A model generated the notes under the pieces. The model was not told where the DNA came from, searched no databases, and saw only the letters and a program-made list of their open reading frames with translations. A stretch of DNA of 5,528 bases, taken from the NCBI GenBank assembly GCA_946885335.1, contig CAMPGG010000232.1:1-5528 (forward strand), written 5' to 3'. Source of the DNA: an uncultured Chitinophagaceae bacterium. Lineage in GTDB: Bacteria > Bacteroidota > Bacteroidia > Chitinophagales > Chitinophagaceae. Within the stretch, counting starts at the first letter, position 1, and every line of letters starts with the position of its first letter. The translations under genes were made by a program, and so were the position numbers. Below are positions 1 through 5,450 of this stretch, one piece after another.

Positions 1-4
1 CCGT

Positions 5-24
5 TATACGAATTCATTCGTGTA
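5..24. promoter_or_regulatory. Imperfect palindrome upstream of DUF2807 gene
   Basis: A 20-bp imperfect palindrome ends 26 nt before the ATG at 51. The arms ACGAAT (8-13) and ATTCGT (16-21) are perfect around a TC spacer. After one T/G mismatch (7/22), two more pairs (5-24, 6-23) match. It could be an operator or, in RNA, a short 5'-UTR hairpin with a TTCA loop. No specific regulator is recognised. The promoter of the gene probably lies outside the window. Confidence 0.3.
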
Positions 25-50
25 TTAATTAAACGCAAAAACCAATCGTC

Positions 51-755
51 ATGAACAAATTGATTATTTTGGCTGTCGCTGGTATGATAGCTCTTCCCGC
101 TATGTCCCAGGACAAAAAAACCATTGAAGGTAACGGCAACATCGTTACCAAAAGCTTTCCTGTAAAATCATTCAATTCATTAAAGGCCAGCGGTGTATTT
201 GAATTACATCTTACCCAGGGTGAAACGGAATCTGTAAAAGTTGAAGCTGATGAGAACCTGCAATCTTTGTTTACTGTAAAAAATGAAGGCAATGACCTGG
301 TGATTGAAATGGACAAAAAGAAAAACCTGAACCTGAAATCAAAAAACAGGTTAAAGGTTTATGTTAGTTTCAAAAACTTACATGCAATGAACCTGAGTAC
401 GGTTGGCAATGTAAAGGGTGATAAACTGATGCGATTTAATGATCTTAAATTACAATGCAACAGTGTGGGCAATGTAGATTTAAAATTGAATGCAAATACC
501 ATCAGCATTAATAACAACAGTGTGGGCAATGTAACTTTAAGTGGCGAAGTTAAATCTGCAACTGTAAAAAATTCCAGTGTTGGCAATCTGGAAGCAAATG
601 GCCTGATCGTACAGGAAATGGATATTGAAAATTCAGGTGTTGGAAATGCGGAAGTTCATGTTGTAAGAGAACTGAAAGTAAAAGACAGCTTCCTGGGTAA
701 AGTAAAAAATAAAGGAAAAGCGCCTTTAAAGAAAATGAATAAAGTAGCCAGCTAA
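51..755 (+). CDS. Secreted DUF2807 (GIN domain) beta-helix protein
   Basis: A 234-aa protein of the DUF2807 family (putative autotransporter adhesin head domain), common in Bacteroidota and of unproven function. Residues 1-20 form a signal peptide (MNK, a hydrophobic run, then AMSQ before DKK), so it is exported; no lipobox Cys is present. Residues about 36-90 carry the family's typical opening (F..SFNSLKASGVFELHLTQG, then a short acidic beta segment). From about 115 onward a V-G-N motif recurs at N120, N141, N160, N179 and N199, with a degenerate LGK at 217. The spacing of 18-21 residues is that of rungs of a right-handed parallel beta-helix. The C-terminus (KNKGKAPLKKMNKVAS) is Lys-rich, with no sorting domain. 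The ATG at 51 is chosen because the signal peptide starts exactly there; no Shine-Dalgarno is visible. The gene converges on the FAH-family gene. The family assignment is firm; a role as adhesin or envelope-stress protein is only inference. Confidence 0.9.
   Translation: MNKLIILAVAGMIALPAMSQDKKTIEGNGNIVTKSFPVKSFNSLKASGVFELHLTQGETESVKVEADENLQSLFTVKNEGNDLVIEMDKKKNLNLKSKNRLKVYVSFKNLHAMNLSTVGNVKGDKLMRFNDLKLQCNSVGNVDLKLNANTISINNNSVGNVTLSGEVKSATVKNSSVGNLEANGLIVQEMDIENSGVGNAEVHVVRELKVKDSFLGKVKNKGKAPLKKMNKVAS
458..533 (+). repeat. 19-nt exact direct repeat inside DUF2807 gene
   Basis: The 19-mer CAACAGTGTGGGCAATGTA occurs at 458-476 and again at 515-533, 57 nt (19 codons) apart and in the same reading frame. 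It encodes the N-S-V-G-N-V turn of two consecutive beta-helix rungs. Weaker relatives follow (around 573-590 and 633-650). The identity at DNA level, not only protein level, suggests rung duplication or gene conversion within the gene. Confidence 0.8.
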
Positions 756-756
756 T

Positions 757-788
757 AAAAAAACCGGGAAAGAAATCCCGGTTTTTTT
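757..788. terminator. Bidirectional intrinsic terminator between convergent genes
   Basis: The stem CCGGGA (764-769) / TCCCGG (776-781) with the 6-nt loop AAGAAA is flanked by seven A on the left (757-763) and eight T on the right (782-789). The A and T tracts extend the stem and give a U-tract in either direction. It lies directly after the DUF2807 stop (753-755) and touches the stop of the opposite-strand FAH-family gene (788-790), so one hairpin can end both transcripts. Confidence 0.88.
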
Positions 789-1792
789 TATTTTTTTTGA
801 TCTAAAATGCTCCATTGACTTTCATCGGCAACAATTGTATTGACTAATTTACCAAGGTTTTCGATTTCCATTTCTACAATATCACCTTCCTGCAACCATT
901 GCTCGGGATAATCAGGATCATTCAATTTACCGGTTCCATTTAATTCAAGAAAACATCCTGTTCCAACCGTTCCACTTCCAATGATATCCCCGGGATAAAG
1001 ATCCACACCATATGAAGCTCTTTCAATGATCTCTGCAAATGTCCAGTCCATATCACCCAAATTTCCCAGGCTAACAAGTTTACCATTCACGGAACATTTC
1101 ATTTCCAGGTTCCAGCTTTTTCCAATATGGTTTTTCTTAGCAGGAATTTCAAACTCTTCCAATTCTTTTAAAGTAACCAGCATAGGACCAACAGCCGTTG
1201 CAAAGTCTTTTCCTTTAGCGGGTCCCAGGTTTAATTTCATTTCTTCCATTTGAAGTCCACGGGCACTTAAATCATTCATGATCATTAAACCACCAATATA
1301 ACTATCCGCAAGTTCAGCAGGTATGTTTCGGCCATGCCGGCAAATAACAATTGCGGCTTCCAGCTCAAAATCCAGTTTATGAAAATGATCAGGCATACAA
1401 ACCACAGATCCCGGGCCCTGTACACTATGGTGATTGGTAAAATAAAAAATAGGATACTGATCAAATTCCGGGATCATATCTACTTTGCGATTTCGCCTGG
1501 CAGCAGCCACATGCTGCCTGAAGGCATAACCATCCCTGCAACTTGTAGGGAACGGAATAGGGGAAAGTAAGTCCAGTTCATCCAAAGGAATTCCTTTATC
1601 CTTATCAATACGCCCTTCTTCAATCATTATTTCTCCACCGCGAATCATGGAAATTGAATCGTCCCAATAATTCAGCATCATACCCATTGTATCGGGAAGG
1701 TCAGGATGAATTAAGTTCATAGAATATACAAGTCCGTCAACCACTAATCCCAGCCGATCGTGTCCTTCATCGAGATAACTTACTAATTTCAT
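788..1792 (-). CDS. Fumarylacetoacetate hydrolase family protein
   Basis: A 334-aa cytosolic enzyme of the FAH superfamily, which cleaves C-C bonds in beta-diketo or acylpyruvate substrates with a divalent metal. The best-known member performs the last step of tyrosine degradation (fumarylacetoacetate to fumarate and acetoacetate). Visible motifs: RDGYAFRQHV (D87 as possible first metal ligand, H94 as the catalytic-His equivalent), DFELEA (E143, E145) and MNDLSAR (D174) as metal ligands, KGKDF (K195), and GSGTVGTGC (T275). The DxxxxRQH segment resembles true FAH more than the short 200-280-aa YcgM/HpcE type, but the protein is shorter than eukaryotic FAH (about 420 aa) and fits the bacterial form of about 330 aa. 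The ATG at 1792 gives the usual MKLVSY start. No homogentisate or HPPD gene lies beside it, so the substrate is not shown by context; fumarylacetoacetate is the leading guess. Confidence 0.9.
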   Translation of the reverse strand: MKLVSYLDEGHDRLGLVVDGLVYSMNLIHPDLPDTMGMMLNYWDDSISMIRGGEIMIEEGRIDKDKGIPLDELDLLSPIPFPTSCRDGYAFRQHVAAARRNRKVDMIPEFDQYPIFYFTNHHSVQGPGSVVCMPDHFHKLDFELEAAIVICRHGRNIPAELADSYIGGLMIMNDLSARGLQMEEMKLNLGPAKGKDFATAVGPMLVTLKELEEFEIPAKKNHIGKSWNLEMKCSVNGKLVSLGNLGDMDWTFAEIIERASYGVDLYPGDIIGSGTVGTGCFLELNGTGKLNDPDYPEQWLQEGDIVEMEIENLGKLVNTIVADESQWSILDQKK

Positions 1793-1833
1793 CTTTCAAT
1801 ATTTTTTACAAGATGTGATTATTTTAAAGCGCC

Positions 1834-1841
1834 CAAAGGTA
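1834..1841 (-). promoter_or_regulatory. Candidate Bacteroidota -7 element for FAH-family gene
   Basis: The minus strand reads TACCTTTG, an exact match to the TAnnTTTG -7 consensus of the Bacteroidota primary sigma factor. It would start transcription near 1827, about 35 nt before the ATG at 1792. No clear TTTG -33 element is found at the usual spacing, so the call rests on the -7 match and its position. Confidence 0.45.
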
Positions 1842-1914
1842 GTTTTTTTATCAGGAAGCCTTGCGGGCAATCGATATTTATAAAAACCTTGCCGATGAAT
1901 TATATTTACCAAAC

Positions 1915-2724
1915 ATGATAACTCACGGCTATCAACATCTGAAAAAGTTATACCTGGTTTTGTCATCTGCCGTTTTATTCCTGGGCATAAAAGCATCAAG
2001 CCAGGATTCGCCAGTGGCAGATCACCGGACCTGGTATAAAGGTGCCATTACCCGGGGCGACTCCACCCAAAAAAAACTGGCCATCGTTTTTACCGGTGAT
2101 GAATTTGCGGACGGAGCAAATCATATCCTGAAAGAATTAAAAGAGCATCATATTAAAGCTTCATTCTTTTTTACCGGCCGTTTTTACAGTAACCCTTCCT
2201 TTCATAAAATAATAAATCAAATAAAAAATGAAGGACATTACCTGGGTGCACATTCTGACCAGCATTTATTATACTGCGATTGGACAAACCGCGATAGCCT
2301 TTTAATTGATAAGGACGAATTTAATAAGGACTTGCTGGCTAATTATAAACGCATGGAAAGCTTTGGTATCAGCAAAAAAGATGCTGCGTTTTTTATTCCA
2401 CCCTATGAATGGTACAATGATACCATTGCTGCATGGACCAATGACCTGGGTTTACAATTAATTAATTATACGCCGGGAACAATCAGCCACGCAGATTATA
2501 CTACACCTGCTGATAAGAATTACCGATCCAGTGAAAAAATATTTCAATCCATTGTGAATTATGAACAAAAAAGCACTAACGGCTTAAATGGATTTATACT
2601 CCTGCTGCATATTGGTACTGATCCAAAGCGAACTGATAAATTTTATAATCAAATAGATAACCTGTTGCTGTTTTTGAAAAAGAAAGATTATCGGCCAGTT
2701 AGTATTTCTGAATTATTAAAATAA
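1915..2724 (+). CDS. Secreted polysaccharide deacetylase-like (CE4/NodB) protein
   Basis: A 269-aa protein with a NodB-type fold. CE4 enzymes remove acetyl groups from chitin, peptidoglycan or other glycans using a D-H-H bound metal. The ATG at 1915 is preferred over the in-frame TTG at 1861 because it starts a clean signal peptide (MITHGYQHLKK, hydrophobic run 12-25, KASSQ, mature from about 31). Motif 1 is FTGDEFADG (D62) instead of TFDDG. Motif 2, HSDQH (H113, H117), is intact. Motif 3 is IPPY (161-164) instead of R-x-P-Y. Motif 5, LLLHIG (H232), is intact. The metal triad D62/H113/H117 is therefore kept, but the catalytic-base Asp and its partner Arg are not in their normal form. PYEWYN, YTPGT and NGFILLLHIGTD resemble a Bacteroidota subgroup known to me with the same FTGxEFADG start, so this is not a random mutation. 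It stands alone, divergent from the FAH-family gene. Substrate unknown; either an altered deacetylase or a binding protein. Confidence 0.85.
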   Translation: MITHGYQHLKKLYLVLSSAVLFLGIKASSQDSPVADHRTWYKGAITRGDSTQKKLAIVFTGDEFADGANHILKELKEHHIKASFFFTGRFYSNPSFHKIINQIKNEGHYLGAHSDQHLLYCDWTNRDSLLIDKDEFNKDLLANYKRMESFGISKKDAAFFIPPYEWYNDTIAAWTNDLGLQLINYTPGTISHADYTTPADKNYRSSEKIFQSIVNYEQKSTNGLNGFILLLHIGTDPKRTDKFYNQIDNLLLFLKKKDYRPVSISELLK

Positions 2725-2781
2725 AGATTCGTTGTAAATTTATTAAGACAAGAGGCTTCAACCTGTTAATCCAGTTATTTG

Positions 2782-2789
2782 TATTTTTG
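2782..2789 (+). promoter_or_regulatory. Candidate Bacteroidota -7 element for FA2H-like gene
   Basis: TATTTTTG matches TAnnTTTG. Initiation would fall near 2796, leaving a 5' UTR of about 135 nt before the ATG at 2931. The -33 position (around 2757-2760, TTCA) is a poor match to TTTG, and the surrounding DNA is AT-rich, so a chance match is possible. Confidence 0.35.
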
Positions 2790-2802
2790 TCAATCAATAC
2801 CC

Positions 2803-2821
2803 ATTGTATCTAAATTACAAT
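2803..2821. promoter_or_regulatory. Small inverted repeat in leader of FA2H-like gene
   Basis: ATTGTA (2803-2808) and TACAAT (2816-2821) form perfect 6-bp arms around a 7-nt spacer. The site lies just downstream of the predicted start site, where a repressor could bind. The arms are short and AT-rich, so the call is weak. Nothing else recognisable is seen in 2725-2930, including no terminator after the deacetylase-like gene. Confidence 0.2.
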
Positions 2822-2930
2822 CAGCCATAAGTTAAAAGTACCTGTGGAATATTAAATGTGTTAAGGCATTACTTATTGTCTTGAATGTTTAAGGAAATGA
2901 AGTGATTATTGACAAATTAAAAAGTTGACC

Positions 2931-3587
2931 ATGAAATTTGATAAGATTCACAATAAAGGGCAAGCCCAGTTATTCAAAAACCATTACCTGGAAATGCTGA
3001 CCAAAACACACCCGTTGGTTATCTGGGGTATTTATGTTCCGGTAATTGTAGGAATGCTTTATTACAGCATTATTGTTTTAGAGTTTGAAACCGGAAGAAT
3101 CCTGTTAACTTTTTTATCTGGTATGATAGCCTGGACGCTGTTTGAATATATCATGCATCGCTGGATTTTTCATATGGTTGCTGAAAGTGAAAAGGCGCAG
3201 AAGATTGTTTACATTATGCATGGCAATCACCATCATTTTCCACGCGATAAGGAAAGATTGTTTATGCCCCCTGTCCCATCGCTTATTTTAGCTTCGCTGA
3301 TATTTATTTTACAATATGCATTGATGGGCTGGAATGTAGCCATGTTTTTCCCCGGATTTATTTTAGGTTACCTGATGTATGGCACCATGCATTATGCCAT
3401 ACATGCATGGAACCCTCCGTTTAAATGGATGAAACCTTTATGGCGCAATCATCACCTGCATCATTATAAAGATGAAGGAAAAGGATTTGGTGTTAGTACT
3501 ACCCTTTGGGATCATGTATTTGGTACCATGTTCGATCTGAAAAAGGAAAAAGAAGATAAAGAGAAAGTAAAAGAACTGATGTATTAA
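2931..3587 (+). CDS. Fatty acid 2-hydroxylase-like membrane protein (sterol desaturase superfamily)
   Basis: A 218-aa integral membrane di-metal hydroxylase of the FA2H/Scs7 type. It has the full set of ten ligand-type histidines: EYIMHRWIFH (H76, H81), HGNHH (H97, H100, H101), HYAIH (H154, H158) and HHLHH (H174, H177, H178). It also shows the FA2H signatures F/L-M-P-P-V-P after the second cluster and GFGVSTTLWD near the end. Hydrophobic segments lie at about 28-50, 57-75, 113-133 and 136-153. Family members hydroxylate C2 of the fatty acyl chain, in eukaryotes the N-acyl chain of ceramide. A 2-hydroxy-sphingolipid or other 2-hydroxy lipid product in the inner membrane is therefore likely. 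It lacks the N-terminal cytochrome b5 domain of the fungal and animal enzymes, so its electron donor must be separate. The C-terminus is strongly charged (KKEKEDKEKVKE). The ATG at 2931 is chosen over the TTG at 2925. A carotenoid hydroxylase (CrtZ) is the main alternative, less likely from the motifs. Confidence 0.88.
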   Translation: MKFDKIHNKGQAQLFKNHYLEMLTKTHPLVIWGIYVPVIVGMLYYSIIVLEFETGRILLTFLSGMIAWTLFEYIMHRWIFHMVAESEKAQKIVYIMHGNHHHFPRDKERLFMPPVPSLILASLIFILQYALMGWNVAMFFPGFILGYLMYGTMHYAIHAWNPPFKWMKPLWRNHHLHHYKDEGKGFGVSTTLWDHVFGTMFDLKKEKEDKEKVKELMY

Positions 3588-3601
3588 TCAATTGATATTG
3601 C

Positions 3602-3629
3602 AAAAAACCCGGATAATTCCGGGTTTTTT
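3602..3629. terminator. Bidirectional intrinsic terminator, FA2H-like / S10 junction
   Basis: The stem CCCGGA (3608-3613) / TCCGGG (3618-3623) has a TAAT loop. Six A (3602-3607) stand on the left and nine T (3624-3632) on the right, so it can act in both directions. It lies 14 nt after the FA2H-like stop and about 25 nt beyond the stop of the opposing S10 gene. Its stem core resembles that of the terminator at 757-788. Confidence 0.88.
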
Positions 3630-3654
3630 TTTGGCTTAACTTTTATTTGTTCGA

Positions 3655-5214
3655 TTAAATTTTTCTTTTGTAGATGGCTGGTTCACCAGGTTTAGGTGTA
3701 GATGCTTTTATAAATTCCCGGATGTCTTCATTACTTTTTTCCAGGTCCTGTTTACGCAGGTACATCATATGGCCGCTGCGATAACCTTTCCAACTCATGC
3801 GGTCCTTTAATTTTCCACCGGGATCCATTTGCCACATGTTATATTTTGCGTTGAAGTAATCACAGGCCCCATCATAATACCCGGATTGAACCATTACATG
3901 CAGGTAAGGATTTTGAGCCATAGCCTGTCTTAGGTTTTCCCCTGTATTATCACCCGAACGATCCCATGGCCTTACATTGCCAAACATCATGTATTTGAGA
4001 TCCGTTTTATAATTTAATTCGTTGCGCAGGTACATGTTGATGGCCGGCGTAAATGAATGTAACCAGGAAGTGAGTTCTGAATTATAATCAGGGCTGCTAC
4101 CTGCATCCTGTTTATCAATACCCAAATAACGGGAATCAAGCCGGCCAACGGTATATCCTTTATCACGTAACAATTCTTTCCAGAAAAAAGAAATCGGAAC
4201 ATCCAGGTTATGCTGAAGAAACACTTTTGATGAAAGGCCTGAGTAACGGGCCATTTTTTCAGCAATGATTTTTTTCTGATCATCAGCCAATGAACTGCCC
4301 TTACTCATGGCTGGTATCAATTCATTCATGGTAAATTCTTCCACTTCAGGAAGCATATCGGTTAGATCTTTATTTTGAAGTTCAGCAGGCAGTACTTTAT
4401 GATCCCAGGCAGTGGCTGCAAAATAGGGTAAACGCAAAGCAGCATCAATCGGGCCGCCTCTTTCAATGCCTAATTCTGTTGGTGAAACCAGGATCACACC
4501 ATTCAAATACATCCATTGCGCATTTTGTAATTCCAATGCAAGACCTGATACACGGGTGGTACCATAACTTTCACCAATAAGATATTTTGGTGATGACCAG
4601 CGATTGTAACGGGTTACAAATGTGTTTATCCAACCGGCCAGGTATTTTATATCTGCCTGGACGCCAAAAAATTTTTCGCCGGGAATATCTTTATGCACTT
4701 TTCTTGAATAGCCCGTGTTAACTGGGTTTACAAAAACAATATCTGCCACATCTAAAATGGAATACGGATTATCTTTTAATCCATAAGGCTGCAGTGGATA
4801 TCCTTCGTCATCAATATTCAGTAAACGTGGACCGGTGTAAGCTATATGCATCCATACCGAAGCTGAGCCCGGACCACCATTAAATGAAATCACCAATGGT
4901 CGTGCATCACGGTCCTTGGTATCGCTGCGCTCATAATATGTAAAAAACAACCCGGCAATGCAGTTTCCTTCTTCATCCCAAACCGGCAAAGTACCTGTTG
5001 TGGCTTTGTAAGAAATTCTTTGTCCTTTGATTGTTGTTGCATGATCGGTTATAACCGTTTGATCTGGATTAAATACTATATGGGGCAGGTTGGATTTATC
5101 CTCTTTAATGTTTGTCGTTTTCTCATCTTTTGCCGGTGATGCTCCCCGTTGCTGTGCATATAACGGCAGGCAATAAATAAATGTGGCACAAATAATTGGA
5201 ATTAATTTTCTCAT
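3655..5214 (-). CDS. Secreted S10 family serine carboxypeptidase-like protein
   Basis: A 519-aa alpha/beta-hydrolase of peptidase family S10 (carboxypeptidase C / cathepsin A-like, COG2939 type), expected to trim C-terminal residues from peptides. The ATG at 5214 is chosen because MRKLIPIICATFIYCLPLYAQ is a clear signal peptide; an in-frame ATG at 5265 would add 17 residues in front of it and is unlikely. Numbered from 5214: oxyanion-region motif NGGPGSAS (112-119), nucleophile S216 in GESYG, catalytic D448 in SGYYDGACDY and H482 in YRSGHMMY. The Ser-Asp-His triad is complete and in family order. The insert between S216 and D448 is the long helical cap typical of S10. The length matches bacterial S10 proteins (about 480-520 aa). 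The protein should act in the periplasm or outside the cell in peptide scavenging. It converges on the FA2H-like gene and is divergent from the PEBP gene, with no operon partner. Its exact substrate preference cannot be read from the sequence. Confidence 0.93.
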   Translation of the reverse strand: MRKLIPIICATFIYCLPLYAQQRGASPAKDEKTTNIKEDKSNLPHIVFNPDQTVITDHATTIKGQRISYKATTGTLPVWDEEGNCIAGLFFTYYERSDTKDRDARPLVISFNGGPGSASVWMHIAYTGPRLLNIDDEGYPLQPYGLKDNPYSILDVADIVFVNPVNTGYSRKVHKDIPGEKFFGVQADIKYLAGWINTFVTRYNRWSSPKYLIGESYGTTRVSGLALELQNAQWMYLNGVILVSPTELGIERGGPIDAALRLPYFAATAWDHKVLPAELQNKDLTDMLPEVEEFTMNELIPAMSKGSSLADDQKKIIAEKMARYSGLSSKVFLQHNLDVPISFFWKELLRDKGYTVGRLDSRYLGIDKQDAGSSPDYNSELTSWLHSFTPAINMYLRNELNYKTDLKYMMFGNVRPWDRSGDNTGENLRQAMAQNPYLHVMVQSGYYDGACDYFNAKYNMWQMDPGGKLKDRMSWKGYRSGHMMYLRKQDLEKSNEDIREFIKASTPKPGEPAIYKRKI

Positions 5215-5345
5215 GACGGCATTAATTTTTTTAAATATATGCAATAAAACAGGCGTTGATTTCAAGTTGAATAAAAAAGTTTAACTCTTAAATAAATTGA
5301 TGGCGATACTTACCCAAACCTTTAAAGCAAATAAAAAAAATTGAA

Positions 5346-5360
5346 TGATAATTATTCTGA
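5346..5360. promoter_or_regulatory. Weak Fur-box-like site
   Basis: TGATAATTATTCTGA fits the 7-1-7 Fur inverted repeat (TGATAAT-n-ATTATCA) at 12 of 14 positions. It lies in the divergent region between the S10 and PEBP genes, 131 bp upstream of the S10 start and 90 bp upstream of the PEBP start. The region is very AT-rich, so a chance match is quite possible, and neither neighbour is a typical iron gene. Confidence 0.2.
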
Positions 5361-5371
5361 TGAGTATATAC

Positions 5372-5402
5372 TTGATCTCCTATGCAGGTCAAAATTGATT
5401 TG
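5372..5402 (+). promoter_or_regulatory. Candidate promoter for PEBP gene
   Basis: TTG (5372-5374) is followed after 20 bp by TTGATTTG (5395-5402), a one-base departure from TAnnTTTG at a spacing close to that of Bacteroidota promoters. The start site would be near 5409, giving a leader of about 42 nt. The -7 half lies inside the palindrome at 5382-5405. Confidence 0.35.
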
Positions 5403-5405
5403 CAT
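5382..5405. promoter_or_regulatory. 24-bp imperfect palindrome, possible operator
   Basis: The layout is ATGCA-gg-TCAA-aa-TTGA-tt-TGCAT. The outer arms (5382-5386 / 5401-5405) and the inner arms (5389-5392 / 5395-5398) are perfect and share one centre at 5393.5. Only the gg/tt pairs and the central A/A break the symmetry: 9 of 12 pairs match. It overlaps the predicted promoter of the PEBP gene, a position suited to a dimeric repressor. The binding protein is unknown. Confidence 0.4.
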
Positions 5406-5450
5406 GAGGAGGCATGATTTTTAAGCATTCATCATTATAAATGTATTGCT

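Noticed and set aside
359..586. 75-aa minus-strand frame inside the DUF2807 gene
   Set aside because: Its repetitive content (recurring LPTLL) is only the reverse reading of the VGN repeats of the real gene.
402..701. CRISPR-like or tandem-repeat array
   Set aside because: The periodic motif is coding, in frame, and diverges at DNA level apart from one pair; it encodes beta-helix rungs.
1861..1914. N-terminal extension of the deacetylase-like protein from TTG 1861
   Set aside because: The added residues are not part of a signal peptide, while the ATG at 1915 opens a normal one.
1796..1999. 67-aa reading frame on the minus strand upstream of the FAH-family gene
   Set aside because: It overlaps the divergent promoter region and the 5' end of the deacetylase-like gene, has no domain or signal peptide, and looks like a chance frame.
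2931..3587. Beta-carotene hydroxylase (CrtZ) assignment
   Set aside because: CrtZ also has HxxxxH and HxxHH clusters, but the MPPVP segment and the GFGxSTxLWD ending fit FA2H better.
5215..5265. N-terminal extension of the S10 protein starting at 5265
   Set aside because: It would place 17 residues before a clear signal peptide that starts at the ATG at 5214.
5407..5440. AGGAGG followed by an ATG (5414) and an eight-codon reading frame ending at 5440
   Set aside because: The spacing of one base is too short for a working Shine-Dalgarno, the peptide is tiny and unremarkable, and other genes here do not use Shine-Dalgarno sequences. The site is also 38 nt from the PEBP start, too far to serve it.
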